From: Alphaproteobacteria bacterium
GTDB lineage: Bacteria > Pseudomonadota > Alphaproteobacteria > Rhizobiales > Devosiaceae
Direction: 5' to 3'
Assembly (NCBI GenBank): GCA_018818925.1
Contig: JAHJQZ010000145.1
Span: forward strand, 1 to 36,368
Length of the DNA stretch: 36,368 nucleotides
Notes under the pieces: model-generated
Told to the model about the DNA's origin: nothing
Database searches by the model: none
What the model saw: only the letters and a program-made list of their open reading frames with translations
Program-made: the position numbers and the translations under genes
Part shown: positions 1-8,594 of the stretch, one piece after another
Position numbering within the stretch: the stretch's first letter is position 1
How the letters are laid out: the number at the start of each line of letters is the position of its first letter

Positions 1-192
1 CTCGAGACCACGGCGCTCGGCGCCGCCTGGCTCGTGGGCTACGAGGCCGGCTTCTGGTGCGAGAATGACCCGATCGCCGCCGATGCGGGAGCGACAACCC
101 GGTTCGAGCCGCACTGGGATGCCGAAACGCGGAAGCGGCGCATAGACGGCTGGCACGACGCAGTGCGGCGGACCAGGGTCCAGCAAAGGTGA
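1..192 (+). CDS. glpK: Glycerol kinase, C-terminal end (5' truncated by window edge)
   Basis: The reading frame is open from the first base and ends in TGA, giving the last 63 residues of a protein. The start of the fragment (TTALGAAWLVGYEAGFW) is the conserved C-terminal segment of FGGY-family glycerol kinases, where the invariant GAA stretch lies in the ATP-binding C-terminal lobe. The tail (FEPHWDAETRKRRIDGWHDAV) matches the usual ending of the family. The enzyme phosphorylates glycerol to sn-glycerol 3-phosphate in the cytoplasm. A GlpR-type repressor and a GlpA-like dehydrogenase on the same strand downstream agree with this call. Another FGGY sugar kinase is possible because only about an eighth of the protein is visible. 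Confidence 0.8.
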   Translation, partial: LETTALGAAWLVGYEAGFWCENDPIAADAGATTRFEPHWDAETRKRRIDGWHDAVRRTRVQQR

Positions 193-544
193 TGCCGGCG
201 GCGGCGAACGCGCCAGTCTAGCGGAATTTCGAATCCCGCCGCACCTGCTCCGGACCGGCGATGGCGCGTCATGCCGAACGCGGGACCGGCGTCAGGCCCG
301 GCCCCACATCCACTTGTCTTTCGGTCCTCACAACCGTCCAAAAATTCGTGAGATATTTTAGAAACTTATATTCGGCAGCGCGGCGTTGCGCAGCATCCCG
401 TGCCCGGCCTCGGCGCTGGGTTGGCCATGGCCGGCCTGGAACAGGTTTGCCGCATCGGACGCGGAGCGCATCGTTATTGTCAGGCGCCGACAAAGGGCAG
501 TATATGGCTCGTCATGCAAAAAACGAGACGGAAGACGACAAGCG
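193..544 (+). other. Intergenic region between glpK and the GlpR-type regulator
   Basis: This 352-base stretch has no convincing gene; short ORFs here have poor start contexts and no recognisable product. A weak sigma70-like promoter for the regulator can be proposed: TTCGTG at 345-350, a 16-base spacer, and TATATT at 367-372, inside a locally AT-rich patch (about 340-375). A GGAAG at 530-534 is the probable ribosome binding site for the regulator start at 545. No clear terminator follows glpK. Confidence 0.35.
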
Positions 545-1399
545 ATGCAAGTGGCGCGTCAGCAAGAGATAATGGACCTCGCGCGCAAGGCCGGACGAGT
601 AAACGTTGAAAGCCTTTCAACTCATTTTGCCGTATCGCCCCAGACAATCCGAAAGGACTTGAAAGAGCTCAGCGACCGTCGACTTCTGGACCGCGTCCAT
701 GGCGGGGCGGTCATTGCGTCGAGCGTGCAAAATCTCGCCTACCAGGCGCGTCGACTGATCGCCGAGACCGAGAAGCGGGAGATCGGCCGGGCGGCGGCGG
801 CGCTGGTGCCGAGCAATTCCTCGCTTTTCGTCAATATCGGCACGACGACCGAGGAAGTCGCGCGCGCCCTGATGCATCACACCGGCTTGCTGCTGATCAC
901 CAACAATCTTCATGTGGCCTCGATGCTCTATCCCCTCGAAGGCATCGACATCGTGATTGCCGGCGGGCCGGTGCGGCGGTCGGATGGCGGCGTCGTCGGT
1001 TCGCTCGCGGTCGAATTGATCGAGAACTTCAAGGTCGATTTCGCCATTGTCGGGGTATCGGCCATCGATGCCGACGGGGCATTGCTCGATTTCGACGTGC
1101 GCGAAATCCAGGTGGCGAAGACGATCATGGCCAATGCGCGCACTGTCGTGCTCGTCGCCGATTCGAGCAAATTCAGCCGCAGGGCCTCGACGCGGATCGG
1201 GCATTTGCGCGATGTCGACGTCTTCGTGACCGACAAGGTGCCATCGCCGGCGCTGAAGGAGCTGTGCCTGCGCGAAAAGGTCCATCTCATCGAGACATCC
1301 GTCGATTGGGACCCGAACCAGCCCAGACAGCTCGACGCGGATGCCGACGACGCCGAGGACGGCGAAACCCACGACCGGCGCGGCGCGCGTTCAAGCTGA
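545..1399 (+). CDS. glpR: DeoR/GlpR-family transcriptional repressor
   Basis: This 284-residue protein has the DeoR-family layout. An N-terminal winged helix-turn-helix (about residues 5-57, recognition helix SPQTIRKDLKEL) is followed by the family's VHGGAV junction. The DeoR C-terminal sensor domain has its NIGTTTE sugar-phosphate-binding loop at about 97-103. The frame is open upstream to 386, but the ATG at 545 places the helix-turn-helix at the normal distance from the N-terminus and has GGAAG upstream, so it was chosen. Members of the GlpR branch are released from DNA by glycerol 3-phosphate. Position between a glycerol kinase and a GlpA-like dehydrogenase supports that role; the effector itself is inferred. 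The last 30 residues are acidic and poorly conserved in type. Confidence 0.85.
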   Translation: MQVARQQEIMDLARKAGRVNVESLSTHFAVSPQTIRKDLKELSDRRLLDRVHGGAVIASSVQNLAYQARRLIAETEKREIGRAAAALVPSNSSLFVNIGTTTEEVARALMHHTGLLLITNNLHVASMLYPLEGIDIVIAGGPVRRSDGGVVGSLAVELIENFKVDFAIVGVSAIDADGALLDFDVREIQVAKTIMANARTVVLVADSSKFSRRASTRIGHLRDVDVFVTDKVPSPALKELCLREKVHLIETSVDWDPNQPRQLDADADDAEDGETHDRRGARSS

Positions 1400-2106
1400 A
1401 ACGCTCTTCGCCGCGCCGATTTTTATGGATACCGCCAGGCGCCACCCGCAGTCGACCGCGTCCATGCGCAAGGCGCTATGCGGCTGCGTGCATCGCAAGG
1501 CATAAAGGCAAGATCAAATGTTCAAACGAAAGCGAACCGCGCCCGCAACCGCGTAGGCGTCGCGACCTCGCGGCCGGCAAAACGGCGCTGGCATGCGACC
1601 AAGCGGCGCCTGCGGCGCTAACGAAACCTCCGCTGTTGCGAACGCCATGGCGGAAATCCAAAACCGGTCGCGATTCTGCTGCCGCTCGGCGTGATTTCGC
1701 CAACGGTGAGACCGAAAGTCGCGCCGATTTGCCGAAATGATCTCGAACGATTGGTCCCAGCATTTCCCGCATCCTGCCGCTGTTTCGCCACGGGCGCCGA
1801 CCGCGTGGCGTACCACCGGCTAAAAGCCGCTGAAATTGCAGGATTTCCTGACCCCGGCCGATCAACCTCCGCCTCTCCCACGCGCCCGAAGACCCCGCAT
1901 GGAGCCGCAAGGCACATGACCTGGAAACGCACGGGAGCACTAGCCGCGGGCGGATTATTCGTTGAAATTTCGATTGTGATGATATAGTTTCGTTATAGAA
2001 AAATTCCGAACGTATGGAAACTAATTTCGATAGTTCGTGTACGTTCGAGCCGAGGCGGTTCGCCAATAGGTGCCCGCCTTTGCTCTCTGGAACCGAGGGG
2101 ATCCAT
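1400..2106 (+). other. Long non-coding gap upstream of the oxidoreductase operon
   Basis: These 707 bases separate the regulator from the GlpA-like gene. ORFs across it on both strands are Arg/Pro/Ser-rich and resemble no known protein, so none is called. The first 550 bases show no clear structure. The last 150 bases are much richer in A+T and hold TTTCG repeats and possible promoter elements, listed separately. An in-frame ATG at 2014 would add 31 residues to the dehydrogenase but has no good ribosome binding site. Confidence 0.5.
1962..2031 (+). promoter_or_regulatory. Candidate promoter and GlpR-type operators
   Basis: TTGAAA at 1962-1967 and TATAGT at 1983-1988 could form a promoter, though the 15-base spacer is short. 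TTTCGAT (1968-1974), TTTCGTT (1988-1994) and TTTCGAT (2025-2031) are near-identical direct repeats; the first two start exactly 20 bases apart, about two helical turns. DeoR/GlpR operators commonly contain TTCG half-sites, so autoregulation or regulation by the adjacent repressor is a reasonable inference. No footprint-like full palindrome is visible, hence the low confidence. Confidence 0.35.
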
Positions 2107-3600
2107 ATGCTTGAGGCCAGCGCTTCGGATCGGCTGCCGACACAGGCGGATGTCGTGGTGATCGGCGGCGGCGTCGTCGGATGCGCCATCGCCCGCGAAT
2201 TGTCCCGTTATCGCCTCTCCGTCGTCGTGCTCGAACGCGCGCCCGACGTAGCCATGGGCACCTCGAAGGCCAATAGCGGTATCCTGCATGCCGGGTTCGA
2301 TGCCGAGCCGGGCACCTGGAAAGCGCGGCTGAACGTGCGCGGTGCCCGCCTCTATAGGGAAATCAGCGAGGATCTCGGCATTCCGCGGCGGCGCGTTGGA
2401 TCGCTTGTTGTGGCGCAGGATGCCGATCAGCTCGCAACGCTCGAGGAGCTTCGCCTGCGCGGCATCGAGAACGGTTTGACCGGGCTTGCCCTTTGGGGCC
2501 GCGACGAACTGCTGGCCCACGAGCCCAACCTCTCGCCGGAGCTAGTCGGCGCCTTGTGGGCGCCGATGGCCGCCATCGTCTGCCCGTTCACCGCGACCTT
2601 CGCCTTCGCCGAAAATGCCATCCGCAATGGCGCGCGCATCGTAACCGAATGCGCGGTCACCGGCATCGAGGTGGTCGACAATCGCGTAACGGCTGTCAAA
2701 ACCTCGCTCGGCCGCATCGCAACGTCCTATGTCGTCAACGCCGCCGGGGTGCATTCGGGCGAGGTCGCGCTGATGGCCGGCGATGACAGTTTCACCATCA
2801 CGCCGAGGCGCGGCGAATACGTGCTGTTCGACCATTCCGTCGGCGACCTGGTGCGCTCGGTCGTGTTCCCGACCCCGACCAAGCTGTCCAAGGGCATCCT
2901 CGTGGCGCCGACCGTTCACGGCAATGTCTTCATCGGCCCCAATGCCAGCGATATCGAGGATCTCGAGGACCATGAGACCACCCGTCACGGCTTCGCCGAG
3001 ATCATTTCGGGCGCAAGGCGCGTGGTGCCGAACCTGCCGCTCGGCAATGCCATCACCGAATTCGCCGGCATAAGGGCCGTCGCCGGCAAGGACTTCGTCA
3101 TCGGCCTGTCGCCCGTCACCGGTGGACTGGTGCACGCCGCCGGCATCCAGTCGCCCGGGCTGACCGCTGCCCCCGCCATCGCCGAGACCATCGTCGAATA
3201 TCTTGGCGAGGCCGGCCTGAAACTGGTTCCAAACCCGGCCTTTACGCCGATCAATCCGGTCCGGCCGAAATTCGTCGACATGAGCATAGGCGAACGGGCA
3301 AGGCTCATCGCGGCCGATCCGCTCTACGGCCGGATCATCTGCCGCTGCGAATCGATCACCGAGGGCGAAATCGTCGCGGCGATCCAGGCCCCCTGCGGCG
3401 CAAGGACCATGGACGGCGTCAAGCGGCGCGTGCGCGCCGGCATGGGCCGCTGCCAGGGCGGGTTCTGCGGGCCGCGCGTGACGGCGATCATCGCCCGCGA
3501 ACTGGGCGTAGCCGTGACGGAGGTGTGCAAGGACAGCGCCGGTTCATGGCTCTATCTGCCGCGTTCCGAAACGGTGAGCGCGGAGCCGAACCATGCATGA
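2107..3600 (+). CDS. GlpA-like FAD-dependent dehydrogenase with BFD-type [2Fe-2S] tail
   Basis: The 497-residue protein begins with a DAO-type FAD-binding Rossmann fold (GGGVVG at 20-25, followed by the acidic end of beta-2, LERA). The segment TSKANSGILHAGFDAEPGTWKA is typical of the GlpA/GlpD and L-2-hydroxyglutarate oxidase group; here it spans about residues 57-78. The C-terminus carries a BFD-like [2Fe-2S] domain with cysteines C412, C414, C449 and C454 (CRC and GRCQGGFC). GlpA oxidises sn-glycerol 3-phosphate to dihydroxyacetone phosphate. The start at 2107 has GAGGGG six bases upstream. The gene overlaps the next by 8 bases, implying translational coupling. The glycerol kinase and GlpR neighbours favour glycerol 3-phosphate as substrate; another 2-hydroxy acid or polyol phosphate is possible. 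Confidence 0.8.
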   Translation: MLEASASDRLPTQADVVVIGGGVVGCAIARELSRYRLSVVVLERAPDVAMGTSKANSGILHAGFDAEPGTWKARLNVRGARLYREISEDLGIPRRRVGSLVVAQDADQLATLEELRLRGIENGLTGLALWGRDELLAHEPNLSPELVGALWAPMAAIVCPFTATFAFAENAIRNGARIVTECAVTGIEVVDNRVTAVKTSLGRIATSYVVNAAGVHSGEVALMAGDDSFTITPRRGEYVLFDHSVGDLVRSVVFPTPTKLSKGILVAPTVHGNVFIGPNASDIEDLEDHETTRHGFAEIISGARRVVPNLPLGNAITEFAGIRAVAGKDFVIGLSPVTGGLVHAAGIQSPGLTAAPAIAETIVEYLGEAGLKLVPNPAFTPINPVRPKFVDMSIGERARLIAADPLYGRIICRCESITEGEIVAAIQAPCGARTMDGVKRRVRAGMGRCQGGFCGPRVTAIIARELGVAVTEVCKDSAGSWLYLPRSETVSAEPNHA

Positions 3601-4900
3601 GTTCCACTACGACGTTGTCACGATCGGCGGTGGTCCGGCCGGCATGGCAGCGGCGCTCAGCGCCAAGGACGCCGGCGCCAAACAGGTGCTGATCATCGAG
3701 CGCGACCGCGAACTCGGCGGCATCCTGCAGCAATGCATCCACAACGGCTTTGGCCTGAGGCGCTTCGACAAGGAACTGACGGGGCCGGGCTATGCCCATC
3801 GCTACATCGAAATGGTCAAACAGGCGGGCATCGACGTCTGGCTCGATTCCACCGTTCTCAGCGCCGATCCCGGCGGCATCATCACCAGCGTCAGTCCCGA
3901 CAAGGGGATGCGCGTCGTCACCTGTGCCGCGACGGTCTATTCGATGGGCTGCCGCGAACGGACGCGCGGCGCGATCCGCATTCCCGGAAGCCGTCCGGCC
4001 GGCGTGCTGACGGCCGGCGCGGCGCAGCGCATGGTCAACATGGAAGGCTATTCGCCCGGCCGCAACGTCGTGATCGTCGGCTCCGGCGATATCGGCCTGA
4101 TCATGGCGCGCCGCATGTCGCTCGAGGGCGCCCATGTCAAGGCCGTGTTCGAAATCATGCCCTATTCGAACGGGCTCAATCGCAACATCGTCCAGTGTCT
4201 TGAGGATTTCGACATCCCGCTGCACCTGAGCCACAGCGTCGTCGCCGTGCATGGCGAGGATCACGTCACCGGGATCACCGTCGCCAAGGTAGACGCGAAG
4301 CTGAACCCGATCGCCGGCACCGAATTCGACATGGATTGCGACTGCCTGCTGCTGTCGGTGGGTCTGATCCCCGAAAACGAGCTCGGCCGCGCCCATGCCC
4401 TCGAGATCGATCCGGTCACCGGCGGTGCCGTCGTCGATCAGTTCCGGCGCACCAACATGTCCGGCTTCTTTGCCGCCGGCAATGTGCTGCATGTGCACGA
4501 CCTCGTCGACTGGGTGTCCCAGGAAGCCGAGATCGCCGGGCGGTCGGCGGCATTGCATGCGCTCGGCAAACTGCCCAAGGTCAACGTCTTTCGAAGCGTT
4601 GCGGCGGGCGACGGCATCAGATATGTCGTGCCGCAGAAACTGTCGCCGCCCGGCGGCCGGCCGACCGTGCGCTTCTTCATGCGCGCCACCCAGCCCATGG
4701 GCGCCTCCGTGGTGCAGCTTCATGCCGACGGCCAGATCGTCTGGGAAAGCAACCATCCCGTCGTCAAGCCGAGCGAGATGATCGTCGCCGACATCCCGTG
4801 GAAGAAGATCGGCGCGGCCCGGGAGATCAGCTTCACGGTGGCGCCGGCGCCCGAAGAGCCGGAAAGCCGGGACGCGCCTCAGGCAGAGGAAGCGCTATGA
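3593..4900 (+). CDS. FAD/NAD(P)-dependent oxidoreductase, partner of the GlpA-like subunit
   Basis: This 435-residue flavoprotein has two dinucleotide folds: an FAD-binding GGGPAG (12-17) and an NAD(P)-binding GSGDIG (163-168). A third FAD-contact segment (SGFFAAGNVLHVHDLVDW) lies near residue 300. The motif MGCRERTRGAIRIPGSRPAG is characteristic of the Pyr_redox_2 proteins found beside GlpA-like and DUF1667 genes, related to opine-oxidase/HcnB-type subunits. It probably passes electrons between the dehydrogenase and the FeS-flavin protein encoded next. Start and stop overlap both neighbours (8 bases with the upstream gene, ATGA with the downstream gene), so the three are surely co-translated. 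The direction of electron flow is inferred. Confidence 0.8.
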   Translation: MHEFHYDVVTIGGGPAGMAAALSAKDAGAKQVLIIERDRELGGILQQCIHNGFGLRRFDKELTGPGYAHRYIEMVKQAGIDVWLDSTVLSADPGGIITSVSPDKGMRVVTCAATVYSMGCRERTRGAIRIPGSRPAGVLTAGAAQRMVNMEGYSPGRNVVIVGSGDIGLIMARRMSLEGAHVKAVFEIMPYSNGLNRNIVQCLEDFDIPLHLSHSVVAVHGEDHVTGITVAKVDAKLNPIAGTEFDMDCDCLLLSVGLIPENELGRAHALEIDPVTGGAVVDQFRRTNMSGFFAAGNVLHVHDLVDWVSQEAEIAGRSAALHALGKLPKVNVFRSVAAGDGIRYVVPQKLSPPGGRPTVRFFMRATQPMGASVVQLHADGQIVWESNHPVVKPSEMIVADIPWKKIGAAREISFTVAPAPEEPESRDAPQAEEAL

Positions 4901-7900
4901 CACGGCATGTGACAACGCAGACCGCGGCGCCACGGCGCGTGCAAAAGGTGCTCTGCATCGGCTGCCCGACCGGCTGCAACGGCGAGGTCATTCTCGAAAA
5001 CGGCGCCGTCGTCGACACGATCGGCTATACCTGCGATATCGGGCGGGCTCTGGTTGCCGAAGAGGTCATCGCGCCCAAGCGCACCGTGACCACGACCGTC
5101 CGCGTCCAGGGCGGCGCCCTCGCCCTGCTGCCGGTCGTTTCCGACCGGCCGGTGCCGAAAGAGTCGATTTTTGCGACCGTTGCTGCGCTCAGAAAGCTCA
5201 CAGTCACCGCACCCATCGCCGCCGACAGCGTGATCCTCGCCGACACTCTCGGCCTCGGCGTCAACTTCATCGCGTCCCGCGACTGTCCGCGCTTCGACAC
5301 GCCCGCATGGGTCGAGGCAGAGGTGGACGACGCTCCCGATCCGGCGATCGCGGCGGCGGACGAAGAGCTCGAGATCGAACTTGCCGACAATGACGACGCG
5401 CCGTGGCATGTTCTGGGGCTGTCGGTCGGTCAGCGCATGGCCATGGCGGCCGGCAAGCCCATCGCGATGCGCATGATGGCGGCGACGGCTCAGGAAGACT
5501 GCCGGAAATGCGGCTACGATTGCGCCGGCTACGCCAATGCCCTGGTGCTCGGAGACGAAAAGAAGACGACGCTGTGCGAGCCGGGCGGCAAGGAAACGGC
5601 GCGCCTGCTCAAGCAACTCGTCGCCGAGGCCGGTGCGAGCCGCGCCACCCCGGCGACGCCCGCCAGACAGGACGCTCCGGCCGCTTTGCCGGAGCCCGTC
5701 GTCACAACCACCCAGTCTCTCAAGGCGACCTGGCACATCGCGTTCGACATCAGCGCCAAGAAGGCGCTCGGCCGCGACTTCATCCTGTCGGTGTGGGACC
5801 TTTTGCTGCGCGGCGACGACATCTCGAGGGTCCTGCAGCAGTTCATCTGGAACGCACCCCTTCGGCACAAATTCAAGTTCATCGAGGCGATCGACAAGCA
5901 TCTCTCCGACCGCTATCCGATGTTCAAGGGTCTTTCCAAGGGCTGGCCGACGGCTAACCACATCATCCCCTATGTGCGCCCGGCCGAAGAGCGCAAGAAC
6001 GATTTCGACCTGGTGACGACTGGCTATCTCGGCTATCGCGAACTCGGCTATTCCATGCGCGAGGTCGACCTTTTCGTCTGGCTCGAAGTTTTGCGCGACA
6101 AGCAGTGCGACGATCGCCCCTGCGAACTGGGTTGCGTCGTCAACGGTTTGAGGGTCGGCGGCTGCCCGGTGGTGATCCACATTCCCGACATGGTCAATCT
6201 TCTCGGTCAGGGCAAGCTCAAGGAAGCGCTCGAACTCATCCAGGACTGCAATCCACTCCCGAACGTCACCGGCCGTGTCTGCCCGCAGGAACACCAATGC
6301 CAGGGCGCCTGCAAGCTCGTCGGCCTGCCGCTCGAAATCGGCCAGCTCGAATGGTATCTGCCCGAGCGCCAGCGCCAGCTTGAACTTGAAAGCGGCGTCG
6401 ACGAGTCCTTGTGGAAAGACCATGTCAGCCCGTGGCAGACGGCCGACAAGCCGCCGATCGCGGTGGTCGGTTCCGGTCCGGCGGGCCTCATCAACGCCTA
6501 TCTTTTGTCCGCCGAGGGCTATCCGGTCACGGTGTTCGAGGCCTTCCATGATCTCGGCGGCGTGCTGCGCTACGGCATTCCCGAATTTCGTCTGCCCAAT
6601 GGACTGATCGACGACGTGGTCAAGAAGATCGACCGGCTCGGCGGCAAGTTCGTCAGGAATTTCGTCGTCGGCAAGACGGCGACTTTGCAGGATCTGCGCG
6701 ATGCCGGCTTCTCGAAGATCTTCGTCGGCACCGGCGCCGGCCTGCCGCGCTTCATGAACATCCCGGGCGAGCATCTCAATGGCGTCATGAGCGCCAACGA
6801 GTTCCTGACCCGCGTCAACCTCATGCAGGCGCGAGACGAAGACCACGAGACCCCCCTGCCCGCCGTGCGGGGCCAGAACGTCATCGTCATCGGCGGCGGC
6901 AACACCGCCATGGACGCGGCGCGCACCTCCAAGCGCCTCGGCGGCAATGTCACCATCGTTTATCGCCGCACGAAAAAGGAAATGCCGGCGCGCGTCGAGG
7001 AACTGGCGCATGCCCTCGAGGAAGGCATCGAGCTCATGCCTCTACGGGCGCCTCGCGAGTTCACCAGCGGCGGCGACCACCATGTCTGCCACGCGATCCT
7101 CGAAGTCATGGAACTGGGTGCCCCCGACGCCTCAGGCCGGCGCAAGCCCGTGCCCACAGGCAAGACCGAGACCATCAAGGCCGATCTCGTCATCATGGCG
7201 CTGGGCAATGATGCCAACCCGATCATCAAGGATTCCGAGCCGCGCATTAAAACGTCCAAATGGGGCACGATCGTCGTCGAAGGCGGCGAAACCAGCCTTG
7301 CGGGCGTCTATTCGGGCGGCGACGCCACGCGCGGCGGATCGACCGCCATCAACGCGGCGGGCGACGGCAAGGCAGCGGCGGAAAAGATTGCCGGCGACAT
7401 CTCGCTTTCGCCGACCGTGATCAAGAACCTTGTGGCCTCTGCCCTGGCCTATACCGAAAAGGCTTCGGCTGCCGCGACGCTCATCAAAAGGACCGAGCTG
7501 TCGCCGGGCATCGTCGAATTCACCGTCAACGCCCCAATGATCGCCCGTTCGGCCAGGGCCGGCCAGTTCGTCCGCGTCCTGCCCACGCCCAAGGGCGAAC
7601 TTATTCCGTTGACCATCGCCGACTGGGACGAAGCGGCCGGCACCATCGATCTTGTCATCCAGGGCGTTGGCACCAGTTCCATCCTGATGAATGAGATGAG
7701 CGTCGGCGAGGCCTTTGCCGGCGTCGCCGGACCGCTCGGCCAACCGTCAAAACTCCATCGCTACGAAGGCGCGCAGACGGTGGTCTTCTGCGCCGGCGGC
7801 CTCGGCCTGCCGCCGGTCTATCCGATCATGCGCGAGCATTTGCGCATGGGCAACCACGTCACTTTGATCGCCGGCTACCGCAGCAGGGAGCTGATGTTCT

Positions 7901-8361
7901 GGACGGGCGAAGGCGAGCGCATCGACGGATTGCTCAGCCAGTTCGGCGCCCAGTTCGACGTGATCACCACGACAAATGACGGCAGCTACGGCGTCAAGGG
8001 CTTCGTCACAACCCCGCTCAAGGCCATGCTCGACGACAAGAAGTCCTCGAAAGGCCGCGCCATCGCCGAAGTGATCGCCATCGGCCCGCCATTGATGATG
8101 CGGGCGGTGAGCGAGCTGACGAAAAACCATGAGGTTCCCACCGTCGTCAGTCTCAACTCGATCATGGTGGATGCCACCGGCATGTGCGGCGCCTGCATGG
8201 TTCCGGTCACCATCGACGGCAAGCTCGTGCGCAAGCACGCCTGTATCGACGGACCGGAGCTCGACGCCCACATCATCGACTGGGACAAGTTCCTGCCGCG
8301 CTTCGATCAGTTCCGGGAACAGGAGCACGAGAGCCGCGTCCGCCACCATCTCGACGGCTGA
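4897..8361 (+). CDS. Multidomain FeS-flavoprotein: DUF1667-like, FeS, GltD/NfnB-like and NfnA-like modules in one chain
   Basis: The 1154-residue protein reads as several electron-transfer modules. Residues 15-140 resemble DUF1667 (C20, C23, C27, C46). Residues 200-230 form an Rnf-type FeS motif (C202, C205, C209, C227). Residues 280-400 are an unrecognised spacer domain. Residues 400-480 hold eight cysteines (404, 409, 413, 423, 451, 462, 468, 472) as in the GltD N-terminal two-[4Fe-4S] domain. Residues 520-840 are the FAD (GSGPAG) and NADPH (GGGNTA, 666-671) folds. Residues 860-1140 are an NfnA/ferredoxin-NADP reductase-like module ending in D1092-x4-C1097-x2-C1100-x15-C1116, the unusual Asp/Cys3 [2Fe-2S] ligand set of NfnA. 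No signal peptide or membrane segment is seen. The ATGA overlap with the upstream gene sets the start. Whether it bifurcates electrons cannot be told from sequence. Confidence 0.85.
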   Translation: MTRHVTTQTAAPRRVQKVLCIGCPTGCNGEVILENGAVVDTIGYTCDIGRALVAEEVIAPKRTVTTTVRVQGGALALLPVVSDRPVPKESIFATVAALRKLTVTAPIAADSVILADTLGLGVNFIASRDCPRFDTPAWVEAEVDDAPDPAIAAADEELEIELADNDDAPWHVLGLSVGQRMAMAAGKPIAMRMMAATAQEDCRKCGYDCAGYANALVLGDEKKTTLCEPGGKETARLLKQLVAEAGASRATPATPARQDAPAALPEPVVTTTQSLKATWHIAFDISAKKALGRDFILSVWDLLLRGDDISRVLQQFIWNAPLRHKFKFIEAIDKHLSDRYPMFKGLSKGWPTANHIIPYVRPAEERKNDFDLVTTGYLGYRELGYSMREVDLFVWLEVLRDKQCDDRPCELGCVVNGLRVGGCPVVIHIPDMVNLLGQGKLKEALELIQDCNPLPNVTGRVCPQEHQCQGACKLVGLPLEIGQLEWYLPERQRQLELESGVDESLWKDHVSPWQTADKPPIAVVGSGPAGLINAYLLSAEGYPVTVFEAFHDLGGVLRYGIPEFRLPNGLIDDVVKKIDRLGGKFVRNFVVGKTATLQDLRDAGFSKIFVGTGAGLPRFMNIPGEHLNGVMSANEFLTRVNLMQARDEDHETPLPAVRGQNVIVIGGGNTAMDAARTSKRLGGNVTIVYRRTKKEMPARVEELAHALEEGIELMPLRAPREFTSGGDHHVCHAILEVMELGAPDASGRRKPVPTGKTETIKADLVIMALGNDANPIIKDSEPRIKTSKWGTIVVEGGETSLAGVYSGGDATRGGSTAINAAGDGKAAAEKIAGDISLSPTVIKNLVASALAYTEKASAAATLIKRTELSPGIVEFTVNAPMIARSARAGQFVRVLPTPKGELIPLTIADWDEAAGTIDLVIQGVGTSSILMNEMSVGEAFAGVAGPLGQPSKLHRYEGAQTVVFCAGGLGLPPVYPIMREHLRMGNHVTLIAGYRSRELMFWTGEGERIDGLLSQFGAQFDVITTTNDGSYGVKGFVTTPLKAMLDDKKSSKGRAIAEVIAIGPPLMMRAVSELTKNHEVPTVVSLNSIMVDATGMCGACMVPVTIDGKLVRKHACIDGPELDAHIIDWDKFLPRFDQFREQEHESRVRHHLDG

Positions 8362-8594
8362 AGACGGGCGCAAGAAAGCTCCGGAGCCTTTGCCCAACCG
8401 TGCGGCGTGATCGCGGACGAAACCCGTCGCGCGCCTGCAGATGCCGGAAAGACTTTTGCCTGGCGCGGTATCGGATTAGGCTAAAAACCCGCTTCCGGTT
8501 TGCCGGGCGTTCGTCCGGGCGCCGACCTGATCGATGCGGACCTGGCCTGAAAACAAGACGACCTCATATCCGGGAAATCGGAGCAGCACCCAAA

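Noticed and set aside
386-544. N-terminal extension of the GlpR-type regulator
   Set aside because: It would add 53 non-conserved residues before the helix-turn-helix; the ATG at 545 has a suitable ribosome binding site.
1400-1960. Possible riboswitch or structured leader upstream of the oxidoreductase operon
   Set aside because: No recognisable riboswitch core or strong paired elements were found in this stretch.
4879-7011. 710-codon minus-strand frame opposite the NfnB-like module
   Set aside because: It is an antisense shadow of a gene with conserved FeS and flavin motifs on the plus strand.
8378-8387. GCTCCGGAGC palindrome after the FeS-flavoprotein gene, considered as terminator
   Set aside because: The stem is only five base pairs without a loop and has no T tract.
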